A DNA stretch of 64,000 bases, taken from Rhizoctonia solani. Lineage: Eukaryota > Basidiomycota > Agaricomycetes > Cantharellales > Ceratobasidiaceae. Location: the NCBI RefSeq assembly GCF_016906535.1, contig NC_057373.1:1302001-1366000 (forward strand), given 5' to 3'. The notes under the pieces were generated by a model. The model did no database searches. It was not told the DNA's origin and saw nothing but the letters and a program-made list of their open reading frames with translations. The translations under genes were made by a program, and so were the position numbers. Positions 11,386 to 22,600 of the stretch are shown in pieces. Position 1 is the first letter of the stretch. The number at the start of each line of letters is the position of its first letter.

Positions 11386-14300
11386 CTACCTCCCCGCCCA
11401 CTTGAAAAGATTGCGAACATCCCCCCCTGTCCTCTTCTTCTTGGTACCAGACAGGGTGTTCTGCGAGGGCTGACGAGAGATATCAGGTCTTGTACTCTGA
11501 TCTGAAGAATTCTCTGCCCCTGTGCCTGCCCCAGTATCCGGCGTCACAATCGATGGAGGTATTGTACCAAACTCCCGTCCATCGTACGAGCTTTCGGTGA
11601 GCGGAGCCTTCGCTGCCGACCTGGGCGGGTCAGGAAGGTTGGGACCCGGATTATCATCCTGTTTGGTGGGCCTTCGCCTTCTCCTGCCAAGCTTCTTCTG
11701 GGTAGTAGCATTCGGTAAAACTCGCCGCATGGCCTCGGCTTGAATATCAAAACATGTTTTGATGAACTGGACTACATCTTCATGGACCTCGGGTTCGTCG
11801 TCGCCTATTGCATCGGCCGTTTGGCTGCTTTGTTCGTCCCCGGTATCAACATTGTTGACCCCAAGGGCCCCATCCGTCAAGCTCTCGAGTCCTTCGTTCA
11901 TCGGACCTATCTCTCGACGGAATAATCGCACCAGTCCACTCGGAGTATGCGCATTTCTGACTACTGCCGATGCTATTACCGCCAAATCGCGAGCTTCGTC
12001 TGTCATGTACGGTAAAATGGGCAACGACTCGCGGTGTAGCGCATCCATAGACGATAACCGCGCTTGGAGCGCAGTGCGGATTTGAAGCTCTGGAGATGGA
12101 TTGTATGACACCGGTGTGTGTGAGTGAGGAGTATGTGTGTGGCTGGAAGACACCGATGGAGGAACGCTGTGCACGACTGGGCGTCGATCGGAAGGAGTTG
12201 AGACAAAAGTCAGGTAGTCGATCATAGCATCAACGTTTTCTTCGTTGAAGGCCTTGACGCCTCGCATGAACTCCTCCCTCTGGACGTTCTGTGGAGTGTT
12301 AGTCTAGCCTGGAAATTCTGGACCGCGTTCGCTCACAGTGTTCAGGTTGGCCAACGACTGGAGCGCTCTGGCCAACGACTTCAGACTTCGTTCGACGCCA
12401 TCGGGAGGTGGACCAACGGTCAACCCGTACTGTTCTGGCCGCAGTAGTGCAGGTATGAAGAACCTAAGGAACAAAAATGCGCTAATAGCCTGATACTTGA
12501 GGTCTGTATGCAGAGCCGACGAACCCCAGCGCGCTTCAACTTGGGTACGAATATGGTAAAACAGATGTCGCAGTTCACTGATAATGATAGGTCCCAGAGA
12601 GCAATAGCTAAAATGCGGAAAGTGGACTTACTCCGGGCATCCGTTTCTCGCCCTCCAAATAGAATCCCAGATCTTTCTTAACCAATGGGTCATCACATCG
12701 GCTCCTTCGATTATTCCGGCGGCCGTGTTTGGTCCTCCCGTACTACTCTGACAGGTTTCGAAAGTTACTTTGTCACGGTAAATATCCCTTATAACGTGCC
12801 CGATACTGTTATCCAAGAATCCTTGCGCTCCTAGAATGGCCATTGCTGACTCGACCACGCGCGTTAATGTGGAGTTGCCGCGAAAGAGCGTGCTTGGTGA
12901 TGTGCTTGCACTAATGATCTCAGAACGAGCCAGCGGCCAAATGGGGAGCAAGATTTCCGTGATACAGTGCAAGAGAGATGAGGTGCGTTGAAACTTGGCG
13001 GGAATAGGGATACGCTTTGTGAGATCACTAATGAGTACCCAACTTTGTTCAGCAAGGAGATAAGCCAGTGAAAGATGGCACATACTTCCATAACTCAAAA
13101 TAATTTTTCCGGGCAAGAATATCCTTCATGGCGCTATAGTTTTCGAGTGGTAATACTATCTCCCTGACATAAATCGCCCTTAGTTCACTTGTTGCACAAG
13201 CACCCCCATGTACAGAACACTTACTCATCAAACTTGATCTCCAACAGTAGCTCGCCATTCTGCTCGTTACTGATGGCCGAAAACCCTGGCCACCAAGCTT
13301 TCACCGCTTCTCCTCGACGGAATGGCCCCAGGTCGATGGGCACCGTTCCCATATGCGATGTCGTCTGGGCAAACAATCCCGATTTAGGTCGCAAACTACG
13401 AATCTCGAGGAGAGCACCAGCTGTATCCAGGGGACCCAGGCTCCACCCAACATCTGGAGCGGCCCCAGGAGAATCCAGACTCCCTGCCCCGTCGAGCCGG
13501 CCCATATCCCGCCACCCATTGGCGGGTCGTTGATCGTAATACGCTCAGTCAACCAAGCAGGGCCAGGAAGAAACTTGTACCCAGTCCGGCCTACGACAAG
13601 TCCGTTGAGAGATATTTCGAACATTCCTTCCCACCGGTCAGAGGATGCGTCCCCACCATCCCTCGAAACAGACTCGTCCGAAGATCCCGCTCCGTGAACA
13701 TGCCTGCTCAATTTCCGCCCTGCAAAAATTGCGATCTGGAGCTGCCGCCAGATACGATACCCAATGTGTTGTGGGAAAGCGTACCCAACAGGATAAGGAT
13801 GGGGTCGGATATCCGCACGGGCAAATGAACGGAGGAGAACGAGCCAGGAGCTGAGGGTATCTCGACTACGGAATGCAAGATACACTGGCTCGCACGTCGT
13901 GGCTGATGTATTGCTTGTGCTAGGTTGAGGTGCCGTATTTGCTGAATTATAGGCACTGTATATGGGTCAGTATGACCAACTGTACCGTTGCACTAGTCAA
14001 TGCGTACTGGATGACAAGGACGTGAGGGCGCGTAAAGAGGCTGGAATCGACGATGCGTAGGCACGGTGCAAAACAGTTGCTGATTTGAATGGAGCTATGA
14101 AGGTGCTGATCTTCGGTAAATAAGCGGAGTGTAGCTTCTCCTCTCTCGTCCTGAAGGTTACAAGTGACTGGCCTCCAGGAGCCTGATGATAAGCTTGAAC
14201 TGGGCTGACGCGATATGCTGAGCCAGCTAGGACGTTCTGTCGTAGAGCGTGTGAGCTACATCATATAACTATGTCGTAAACTGACCTCGAAGCTTAGGAG

Positions 14301-14502
14301 GGGGATCTTCAAGCCTGGAATTATGATGACTCTCTCGCTTGTCTTTGCGAACCTTCTTGAAAGGCGGACCTTTGGAACTTGGTCCACAAAATACCTCTAC
14401 TTCTGTGCATGTAAATTCACGCTCATACTGAGGAGCAGGCCGTGGTTGTGCACGTTGCGCCTCCCATCCTGACTCTGGCATGCTACCCTCGAGCTCCTCC
14501 AC
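11386..14502 (-). CDS. PH-C2-RasGAP protein, Ras-family GTPase activator (BUD2-like layout)
   Basis: Predicted GTPase-activating protein for a Ras-type GTPase. The first exon (14502 down to about 14285) begins MEELEGSMPESGWE. Next come a segment ending RPHVLVIQYA and a PH-like end VYLAFRSRDTLSSWLVLL (about 13850). A C2-like region follows (RIWRQLQIAIFAGRKL; GELLLEIKFDE near 13225). The GAP domain shows LFRGNSTLTRVVESAM (about 12890, with the candidate catalytic arginine finger) and AISAFLFLRFFIPALL (about 12480, the FLR structural motif). The C-terminus after MRGVKAFNEENVDAMIDYL (12267) is long, polar and likely disordered, with RRRRRP and a basic end KKKRTGGDVRNLFKWAGR. Such architecture is known for Bud2/CLA2 regulators of Rsr1/Bud1; assignment to that subfamily is inference. 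About eight introns. Confidence 0.8.
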
Positions 14503-14775
14503 CTCGTCAGAGCGGTTCCAGATATTGGATCCGGAGAATATCTCCTGGTCATTTCAGGGCAATCCCTGTTTCAAAATGTATCACGTGATGCTTAGCGCCT
14601 CTCGGCATCCGGGCTCCCTTCGTGAGATGATGCCATATGCATGCGCATATAGCTTCTCCCTCCCATACCAAGTAAGGCGGATGACCAAGCTACATCGCGC
14701 AAGATTGCGTGCCGCGTCCGGTTGGGGCTATAATACCGGACATCCCACCTGTTTAACCCAACCCAACAACGAGCC
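14503..14775. promoter_or_regulatory. Divergent promoter region, RasGAP / TauD dioxygenase
   Basis: 273 bp between divergent start codons. No convincing TATA box was seen; the C+T-rich stretch before 14776 (ending acccaacccaacaacgagcc) resembles a 5' leader of the dioxygenase. Confidence 0.4.
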
Positions 14776-16212
14776 ATGGCACCTCCAGTAGCAACCGAAA
14801 CTTCTACCACAACCAACGGCGGCTCCATCCCGCTGATTGTACCCAATCCCAAGTCCGACTACCCGTACGAGCACCTACTCCCTGTCTTTGACAAGAACGA
14901 ATTTTATCCTCCTCTCAAACCCTTTGAGCATACAGACCCAGCAGCACGGGCAGCCGCACTTCCCGAGTCTGAACAACGGACATTTTTGAAAAATGCTACT
15001 CGCGTCCGCAACTTGACTCCGCGAATAGGCACCGAAGTTGTTGGCGTTGATCTCACCTCGCTGGATGGTCCAGCTCGGGACCAACTCGCCCTGGAAGTGG
15101 CGCGCCGTGGGGTTATTGCCTTCCGCGACCAACCTAAATTCCTCGCACAAACCGCAGACCAGTTTAGGGAATGGGGGAATTACTTTGGCAGGTAACTGAT
15201 ACCGCATAGGCATTACATTAAATCATCACTTAACCATGTGTCACAGGCTCCACATTCATCCTACTTCGGGACATCCCGCTTTGATTCCAGAACTTCACCT
15301 GGTCTACCGTGATGGCAATGAAACCTTTAATCACGAACAACTAAACCGAATCTCTACCACGCTTTGGCACTCGGACGTCTCATATGAGTTACAGCCTCCA
15401 GGTTTAACTACCTTTTTCTTGCTGGCCCAACGTATGTATATCTAACCCGTTCTGATCAATGCGTAATGCTAATTTCCAGCCCAGCCTCGTCTGGAGGAGG
15501 TGATACACTTTTTGTCTCTCAGGTCCAGGCTCTCAAGAAGCTCTCCCCCCGTTCGTTGACTTTTTGAGAACCCTTAAAGCGGTTCATTCTGGTGTTCAGC
15601 AAGCCAAGTACTCTCGAGAGGGACGTCGAGGTGGAGTAGTACGACGAGATCCTGTTGAACATGGTAGGTCTTGGAACAACAACCCTACTCATTCAGCACC
15701 GGAATTCTTACACCATGTCTTTAGTTCATCCCGTGGTCAGAAAGCATCCGGTTACAGGAGAAGAAGCGCTTTATGTCAATCAACAATTTACGACCCATAT
15801 TGTGGGCCTGAAAAAGGAGGAATCTGGTATGATAACTCACTCACAATCCAGTAGCCCTACGCTAAATCGCTCTCTCAAATAGACACCATCCTTACCTTCC
15901 TCTACAACCACATTGCACGCGTAGCTGATGCCCAGGCCCGGGTGAACGTGAGTACCATACCGCATGACAAGGGCGAACTGGAGTTAACTCATCGGTCTAG
16001 TGGGAGCCCAACACCGTGGTGCTCTGGGACAATCGCGTAACTGCGCATGTAAGCACTTGTTTCTGTGTGTCGATCTCCCTAATCTAAATGACGCAATTCT
16101 GTAGACTGCCATCATCGACTTTGCAGAATCCGGCGAACGTAGGCACGGTGCACGTATCACTCCACAAGCTGAGCGGCCTATCCCGGCTCTGGAATCGCTT
16201 GAGCTTCCCTGA
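14776..16212 (+). CDS. TauD/TfdA-type Fe(II)/2-oxoglutarate-dependent dioxygenase
   Basis: Likely oxidises a sulfonate or other small acid using 2-oxoglutarate and O2, as yeast Jlp1 does with sulfonates; the substrate is not readable from sequence. The start at 14776 gives MAPPVATETSTTTNGG. Landmarks: RIGTEVVGVDL, RRGVIAFRDQ, then after an intron (15192-15246) LHIHPTSGHP and the metal-binding WHSDVSY with His-x-Asp (about 15364), VNQQFTTHIVGL, and the distal metal His in WDNRVTAHTA (about 16023), followed by RRHGARITP carrying the 2-oxoglutarate-binding Arg. The last codons, ALESLELP, stop at 16212. At least six short introns, including a gtaggt intron inside VEH-VHPVVRKHP. No signal peptide, so cytosolic. 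All catalytic residues are present. Confidence 0.88.
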
Positions 16213-16950
16213 AGGGCTGAAGGGAAGCCCCTATGTATCGATAGTTTTCTCAAAACGAATGTTGTATCACATTGTTCCAGAAGACTGAGGGGCTTCTGTT
16301 TGGGTAAAGTCGACCACGGCCGGGTGTGAATCTATCATTGGAAAAGGTAAATGATGACGGCATGCGTTCCGCATTTCCCCAGTATAATAATGTCGATCTC
16401 TTTGGAGCGGGGGAGGGGCGTCCTTGGTGTCAAAATCAAAAAGTTTAAATGGGTATCTCAACTAAAATGTGTTCGACACACGCATGCCGATTGATGTTGT
16501 CTGTTGCCGTACTTCTGGACCATTTTATAAGTTACGGGACTCGCCTGACTGCGGTTACTCAATGACGGACTCCGCCTGAGGTCCAGCCCGCATGACACTA
16601 TAGCCCAAATTGCCCTAGGCTATAGCTATGAATCGGGTTGGAGGTGTTCTCACTCCATTATACTGGGCATCATACACTGCCGAGGAAGTCTAAAATGAAC
16701 ACCCCAACGAAACAGAAGGTTGAATTTCGGGGTCCGAACTTGACGAGGGTGTATCAACTCGCCTATTGAAACTTTTATAAGCAACTAGTGATGGAGTACG
16801 GGCGCATCCTATCTGAGACTACAAAGCACGGACACACGACACCTTTGAAAGGATAGCACAAGGTGTCATATACTACGATTGTATTACATCAATCGGAACT
16901 CCAGGCATGAATCTACGTCCTAAGTCTAAGACATATATGCGGTGTTCATA
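16213..16950. other. Intergenic stretch, no gene supported
   Basis: Both strands lack open frames with protein-like composition. It holds the 3' region of the dioxygenase and probably the 3' region of the minus-strand gene that follows. Confidence 0.4.
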
Positions 16951-18679
16951 TTAAGCATTCTCAACGTGGCTCGATTGCGGCTCGAGCTCGGCTGATATCA
17001 CTGACTTGAGCATGGATGCAACGACACCTCGCTTTCCCTCAAATACTTACCTGCGGACCAAGGGGTGGGCTATAGCTTAACTTCAAGCCAAGCTGTTATA
17101 AGAATCGGGGCTCATTCAGCATAAGAAACAATACATACAAGGTCTCTGTTAGGATGGGTTGTGCGCAATTGAGGGATTCCCGTAGAGGGAGTGAAGCAAT
17201 GAAGAGTCTGCGGGCTCTTGTGGTGGTGGATTGGGTGGTTGATCTCCTTGGTTCATGTTTAAAAGTATCTCAAAATCGAACAAGTCAAGGGTAGATCCAA
17301 AGGAGCTGGGTGCATAGAGGTGGTTGTAGACGGGGGGGGGGAGTTGTCGAATAGATCCTACAATGCCGGTTATCTATCATGGGCACGAAGCTCAATTACA
17401 ATTCGTCCTCTTCGTACTGCTGTCTGAGACCGTTGGGAACATCACCGAGATCCCAGGATGTTCGGAGCTAGCCACATCCGAGTCGGCCACATAGATGACC
17501 GGCGATCAAGTCTACACCTTTACATCGATCTTCTTGTCACACGAACGAGGTCACTAAATTCAATTCTCCTTGGAACTCCAATCCAGGACTGCGCAAGTAT
17601 TGTCTCCATAATAGTACACCACCCGATATGACGCTACTAGTTGCAACCAAAAATGGGCAAGCGGCTTGGAAGCAATTCAGTAGATCGACCAGGTACACTT
17701 CCTTTCGGGGTTACTGACAGTTTAGTCAACTTGTAATATGCGCACACGTATGTCAGCAAAACTACTTGCTTGGCTTGACGACCGTATGTGAACCATAATC
17801 GCCTAATGAAAACGAAACCTCGAGGGCGATTGTATATAGCAGAAATGGAAGTCCGAAGCAAAGCGAGTTTCTATCCAATCAAGCAATGATTGACTGGGCT
17901 AGCCTTTTGAATTCCCCAACTCCTTAGGTACAAAATTGTAGCCGGACCCGAATTTAATGGTTTAACGCAACCGTGACCGAAAAGGAAGGAAAAAAGCACG
18001 CTCTGTTTGCGCAAATGCCATGATGCCTCAGGCACATACGTACCCGGGAATGGTTGCAGTGCAACGTCAACATTGAACATCAGTACCCGTCAGGATTTTA
18101 GCATTCCGACCCTGAGTGATGGGCGAGATCTTCCAAGTACCGAATTGTCGGTTTTATCTCAGCGATCTCACAGCCAGACGAAATAGAATTGGAGACCAAT
18201 ACCAAAACTATCAAATACACAGAGAATACAGAGCTGGGGGATGGGGGATGGGGGGGGGGGAGACCACGAAAAGGAGGAGGTAAAGGCGTGCACAATCGTG
18301 GAGAAAGTATATCGAAATGTTCGCCGGAAAGGCCGCAAATCACCAGCATGCTGAATTAGGTTACGAGAGCGAGCCTCGACATACGAGACAGTGCGGTATC
18401 TTGCCTAGAGGGGAGACTGGTGTAGACAAATTCGTAAGGGTGGTAAACAATATTAACCGCCGAGAAATCTCTGAAACACAGGTGCAATTAGCGATGTTTG
18501 CAGTAGACATATCGGTGGTACTCACAGGGTATACAGCGTGCATGATTCGTAAGGAGGAGGGGGAGTGTGAACTAGGTGCCGGACTGTTCTTGTGTGGGGA
18601 CCTGCGGAAGTCCATAAAGTGAGTGCGACAGCGAATGCTGTGGGCCACTATCTGGTGCTGGTGTTGGCTGTTGATCCAT
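16951..18679 (-). CDS. Unrecognised split gene or gene pair, Pro-rich, with repeated HSLYG segment
   Basis: No long frame exists, but several short minus-strand stretches look coding and are joined by good splice signals. From 18679 a frame reads MDQQPTPAPDSGPQHSL then SHSLYG, and soon after HTPPPPYESCTLYTL ending at a gtgagt donor. A plausible next exon gives DFSAVNIVYHPYEFVYTSL, then NLIQHAGDLRPFRRTFRYTF (frame change in between). Further on are WDLGDVPNGLRQQYEEDE (about 17440), YAPSSFGSTLDLFDFEILL (about 17300), and MNQGDQPPNPPPQEP followed by DSSLLHSLYGNP (17256-17151). A last candidate exon encodes ELEPQSSHVENA and stops at 16951. The family is not recognised. The model could be one gene or two related ones; exon order and ends are unsure. 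Confidence 0.4.
18236..18260 (+). repeat. G-rich tract with quadruplex potential
   Basis: Directly visible as three guanine runs (5, 5 and 11) separated only by AT dinucleotides. On the minus strand it would read as a Pro-rich coding or intronic C tract of the unrecognised gene. A second G10 run lies near 17332-17341. Confidence 0.6.
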
Positions 18680-19626
18680 AATGGTGGGATTTGAAGCGTT
18701 TGGTTGCTCGAGGTGTGTGGATATCGGATAAATCAATGTTTACAAGACGATTATTCCAGAGAATGGAAGAAGCTCAGCGCCATCTTCCCTCTTCCCTTGA
18801 GTTATATAGGGGTAAACCCAAGAAACAAATAGGTCGTACATGCTGATGGAGATAAACATTTATGGATATACTCTTCACGTGGAGCCCACGTGCGGGAAGT
18901 CGTGATCGGCCACCGATCACGCAGAGACACGGACCCACATGACTGGGACCGAATTGAACATGGAAATGAGGGGCACCAGCCATTAACTCCATCTTCCAGA
19001 TCTTTTCATTCAGATACATCCTGAGCGAAATCACCGTCCTCTACAAGGCCCAACTAATGATCGTGCGCCAAGTTTGGTTCGTATAGCTACACGTATTGAT
19101 AGCATCGGGTTTCGTTGGATAGTGACATATCGGCTGTTCGTTAAACCCAGGGCCTCAGTAAATTCAGCTAGTAGATCAGTGGGGGATTTCGATAGGCTGC
19201 ATACAACACCTTCAATGAAATAGATAGATTGTCAGATGTTTGTCGTCTTTCACACTGATTTATTTGTGGAGGAAATTGTTGATTCGATACGTGTTCATCA
19301 TACAGTTCCGGGATAAAAAGAGTCGGGAGAGACTAAAAGCATGAGAGTACGATGAAACGGAGAGAACGAGAGTGACAGAGCAGTTTGTTGACCAGGCTAC
19401 GTTTATTTGATAGCGGCGTTGGAGAATGAGAGGTAGAGACAAACGAGAGAAGTGATGTTGGAATATTTATGTCCATTTAACTAGGAAGTATCATGTAGAG
19501 GAAGGGGGAAGAAACCTAAGAACAGGAAGATATTATATCAATAGCAGCCCCGCGTCGTACTCTGTTCGACTGAGCACCCGACCCCAGCAATCCGACCTAA
19601 TTTCGTTGGGCTTCAGTATGCCGCTT
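18680..19626. other. Intergenic stretch, no gene supported
   Basis: Contains the likely 5' region of the unrecognised minus gene (TATATAGG near 18804, about 125 bp upstream of its proposed ATG) and the 3' region of tricalbin. No other convincing coding signal. Confidence 0.4.
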
Positions 19627-22600
19627 TTAGTCGAAGGGGCGGCGACCAAGGCTAAACCTAGACGGAGAGGCGACCTTCTGGGAAGCTGCGAGTGAAGATC
19701 CGCCCGAGGTACTTATCGTCCGGGTTAACGTGTTCTGCGCGGGCTCGAATTCTAGGCGAAGCTGCAATTCTCCGCTATTATCGTTGAGCGGGCGGTGACT
19801 CCGCGCTGAGGATAGGTGGAGTGAACAAAGGTTGGATATATCGCCAGATCTACATAATATCATTGGTCGGTGAGCAGCTATAATCAGAGAACGAGATCAC
19901 GACGTACATCGACGGTGCCATCGGCAAGTATCTGAGGTTAAGTTTAGTTCAACTCTCGGGGATAATGCGAAACAAAGTTCCAACATACCGGGTCCTTGCC
20001 AAATGTTTTCCTATCCAGAATCGTAACATTTAACGTCCTGATATCCGTTGAGGTGTTGGGGAAAATAAATGTCTCGTTCCTGAAGAAATCCTTGAGCTTC
20101 CTCAGCCTAACTAAATGCAGACGAGTGACGCACCACTCCGGGGTATTGCTTTTCACGTGCTTGGACTTATGGTCCTTCTCGCCAATCTTCAGAATCACAA
20201 ACGGCTTAGCAACGTCTCCCTCCTCGATACCAACAAGATCTTTGGCCCGGTGCAGAGTAACCTTGAGTGTACCAGGTCCAGGGGTTGGCGAGCAGGGTTT
20301 GATTGCCATTCCTGTAGCTGAACCCACACTTCCGTTTGTGGCCCCGTTACCGTTTGCAGCTGGGACGTCTTCGACTACTTGAGGAAGAGGTGGTACTTCA
20401 GGTAATTCTTCAGAGCTATCCTTGTCACGTCCGAACAAACCACCGATTTTGCGTCCTACGGCCCGACCAGCTCCAAGTGGTACGCCTCCAACCTGGGTCA
20501 TAGCACGTCCAGCTGTTGAGAATGTTGATGTCTTGGTGCGTGCCTTGGCAATGATTTCGGGACGGAACAACATTTGGATTTGGATAAAGCCCTTGTCCCC
20601 ATGCTTTGCGGAGCTCAACGGGATATGACGGATGGTACTCTCAAATGGAACAAGGTCGGCAAGCTCAATGTTACCCCACCAAGAGATTTGGCCGCTTCAA
20701 CTTGGTTCCAGTCGAACACTTCGAGGGAGAAGTCAGCGCCAACTCGGGAGGGTATCGAGACATCGAATTTTTCGTTCCATTCTGGAGCAAGGGTCTTCTT
20801 TTTGGTCTGACTCTTGAATACTTTGGACCCATTGAGACTGAACACAACAAATGGATCGGACTTGCCTAATGCGCGTAGTAGTAAGTAGATGAATATACTC
20901 AAACTCTAGTTTAGTTACTCACCACTGCGATCAGCCGCGGGAATCTCCCTTCCGTCGACCAACTCGACGGTCAGGACACCCATGTCTAAACGAATGCGTC
21001 AGCTAGGCACAGCGTGAATCTGGATAGTTGCTTACTGTTTATGCTCTCTCTTGGGTCAAGTTTGATCTCAACAGGGACGTACTTGGCCTGGATTTTAACG
21101 GTACTCGTATTTTTGCCATCTTGATCAGTGAGCTTGAACGTCGCTGGCCCAGCCTATACAGACGGTCAGTGCCAAATGAAGCTGGTTAACCAGTAGACTT
21201 GCCAATGCTTCCTCAAGGAATTGCTTGGCACTAATCTTGAGTTCTGCAATAATATCCTCCTTCTCGCCCTCATCGTTTTCGTTGAGGCGGAGCCAGACGC
21301 GACCAAAGTCGAGTTCCTTGATGAACCCTTCGCCAACTTGATCCCAGTGAGCCTGGACACTACGAGCCTTTTCGCTACCAAACACGGGCCAATATCCATC
21401 GTCGAGCAATACTTCTAGCCGTGCCTTCTTGGCAATGTGCCCTTCCATAATATTGAAGACCAAAATACCGGATTCTATAGCTCGAGTCAATCTCAATGAA
21501 ACAGGATAGGCAGAAAAGGCTTACGTTGGTTCAACAGTTCCTCGTTGACATTTGTACACCTCCCTTGTGCTCTTCCGCAGGAGTCTCATCCTCAAGCTCG
21601 CTCTCTTCGGTATCTGTAGCAGCCGTCTGGCCAGTGCGAACGGTATCGGCGCTCTTGACACGCTTGTGACTACTGACGCGGTGACCTTTAGAATTGACGG
21701 TAATGTGGTGAGGAACGCGCTGAATTTCTTCATCTGAACTGGACATGGAGCTCTCATCGCCGCTAGCAAAGCCTTCTTCGTCCTCATGTGCACCCTTGGC
21801 GCGATCGATCGCACGCTGAATGTCGTCTACTCCCTCGAAGCTAATACCCTGGAGCGCAAGAGCAGGAATAAACTCGGCAGTGTAATGCAATTCGCCCTTG
21901 AACTGGCCCTTGTCCAACCGGATAGGATCGGCGACGTCGCGCTTTCCGGTTCCGGCATAAGGAAGACGTTCGTCATCGGTTTGTTGAGCAAGCCCGGCAA
22001 CAGGAAGTTCTACGAATCCAAGCGAGCGGTCCTTGGTAAGGTGCTGGTAGTCCATACACTCGAGATACAAAGTTTCGCGCAAGCTGTGAACGGGCACGTA
22101 TACGATCTGATCCCACTCGGGGTTCAGATTGTTGTTCTTCACCTCGGTTCGGGCCATTGTAACCGCGTTGAGCATGACGCGCACGTACGGGTCACTCTTT
22201 CCGCCAAGTGTAGCTTCAACGTTCTTGACATCCTTGGCGCGTTTGATCCAGAGGCGCACGATACCGATGGGGGGAGAGTAAGAGCCTGCGCCTTGCATAC
22301 TGCCAGCCATATTGAGGGGTTTCCAATCGGCAGAGATGCGGATTTTACCGGATTTACACCCTGAGTGGGAACCAATCTTGTTGCTTTTCACGGGCTGCCA
22401 ACAGGTCTTTAGGCGAATGTTCATATATCCGACCATAGGATCTTTCAAAAAGTCGCGATCATCGATAACCTATAGCATTTATCAGTCATCGCCCCGCGCA
22501 TAATCCAAGCGACCAACCTTGATAGTTACTACCGTGGACGATTTATCAGTGACCAAGAACTCCTTTGGTGATTCCCATACAGGCCCGAGTGTGTGCTTCA

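Noticed and set aside
13189..13697. Long plus-strand frames inside the RasGAP gene
   Set aside because: They run antisense to conserved C2/PH coding sequence on the minus strand.
21786..22364. 192-codon plus-strand frame inside tricalbin
   Set aside because: Antisense to conserved C2 domain coding sequence.
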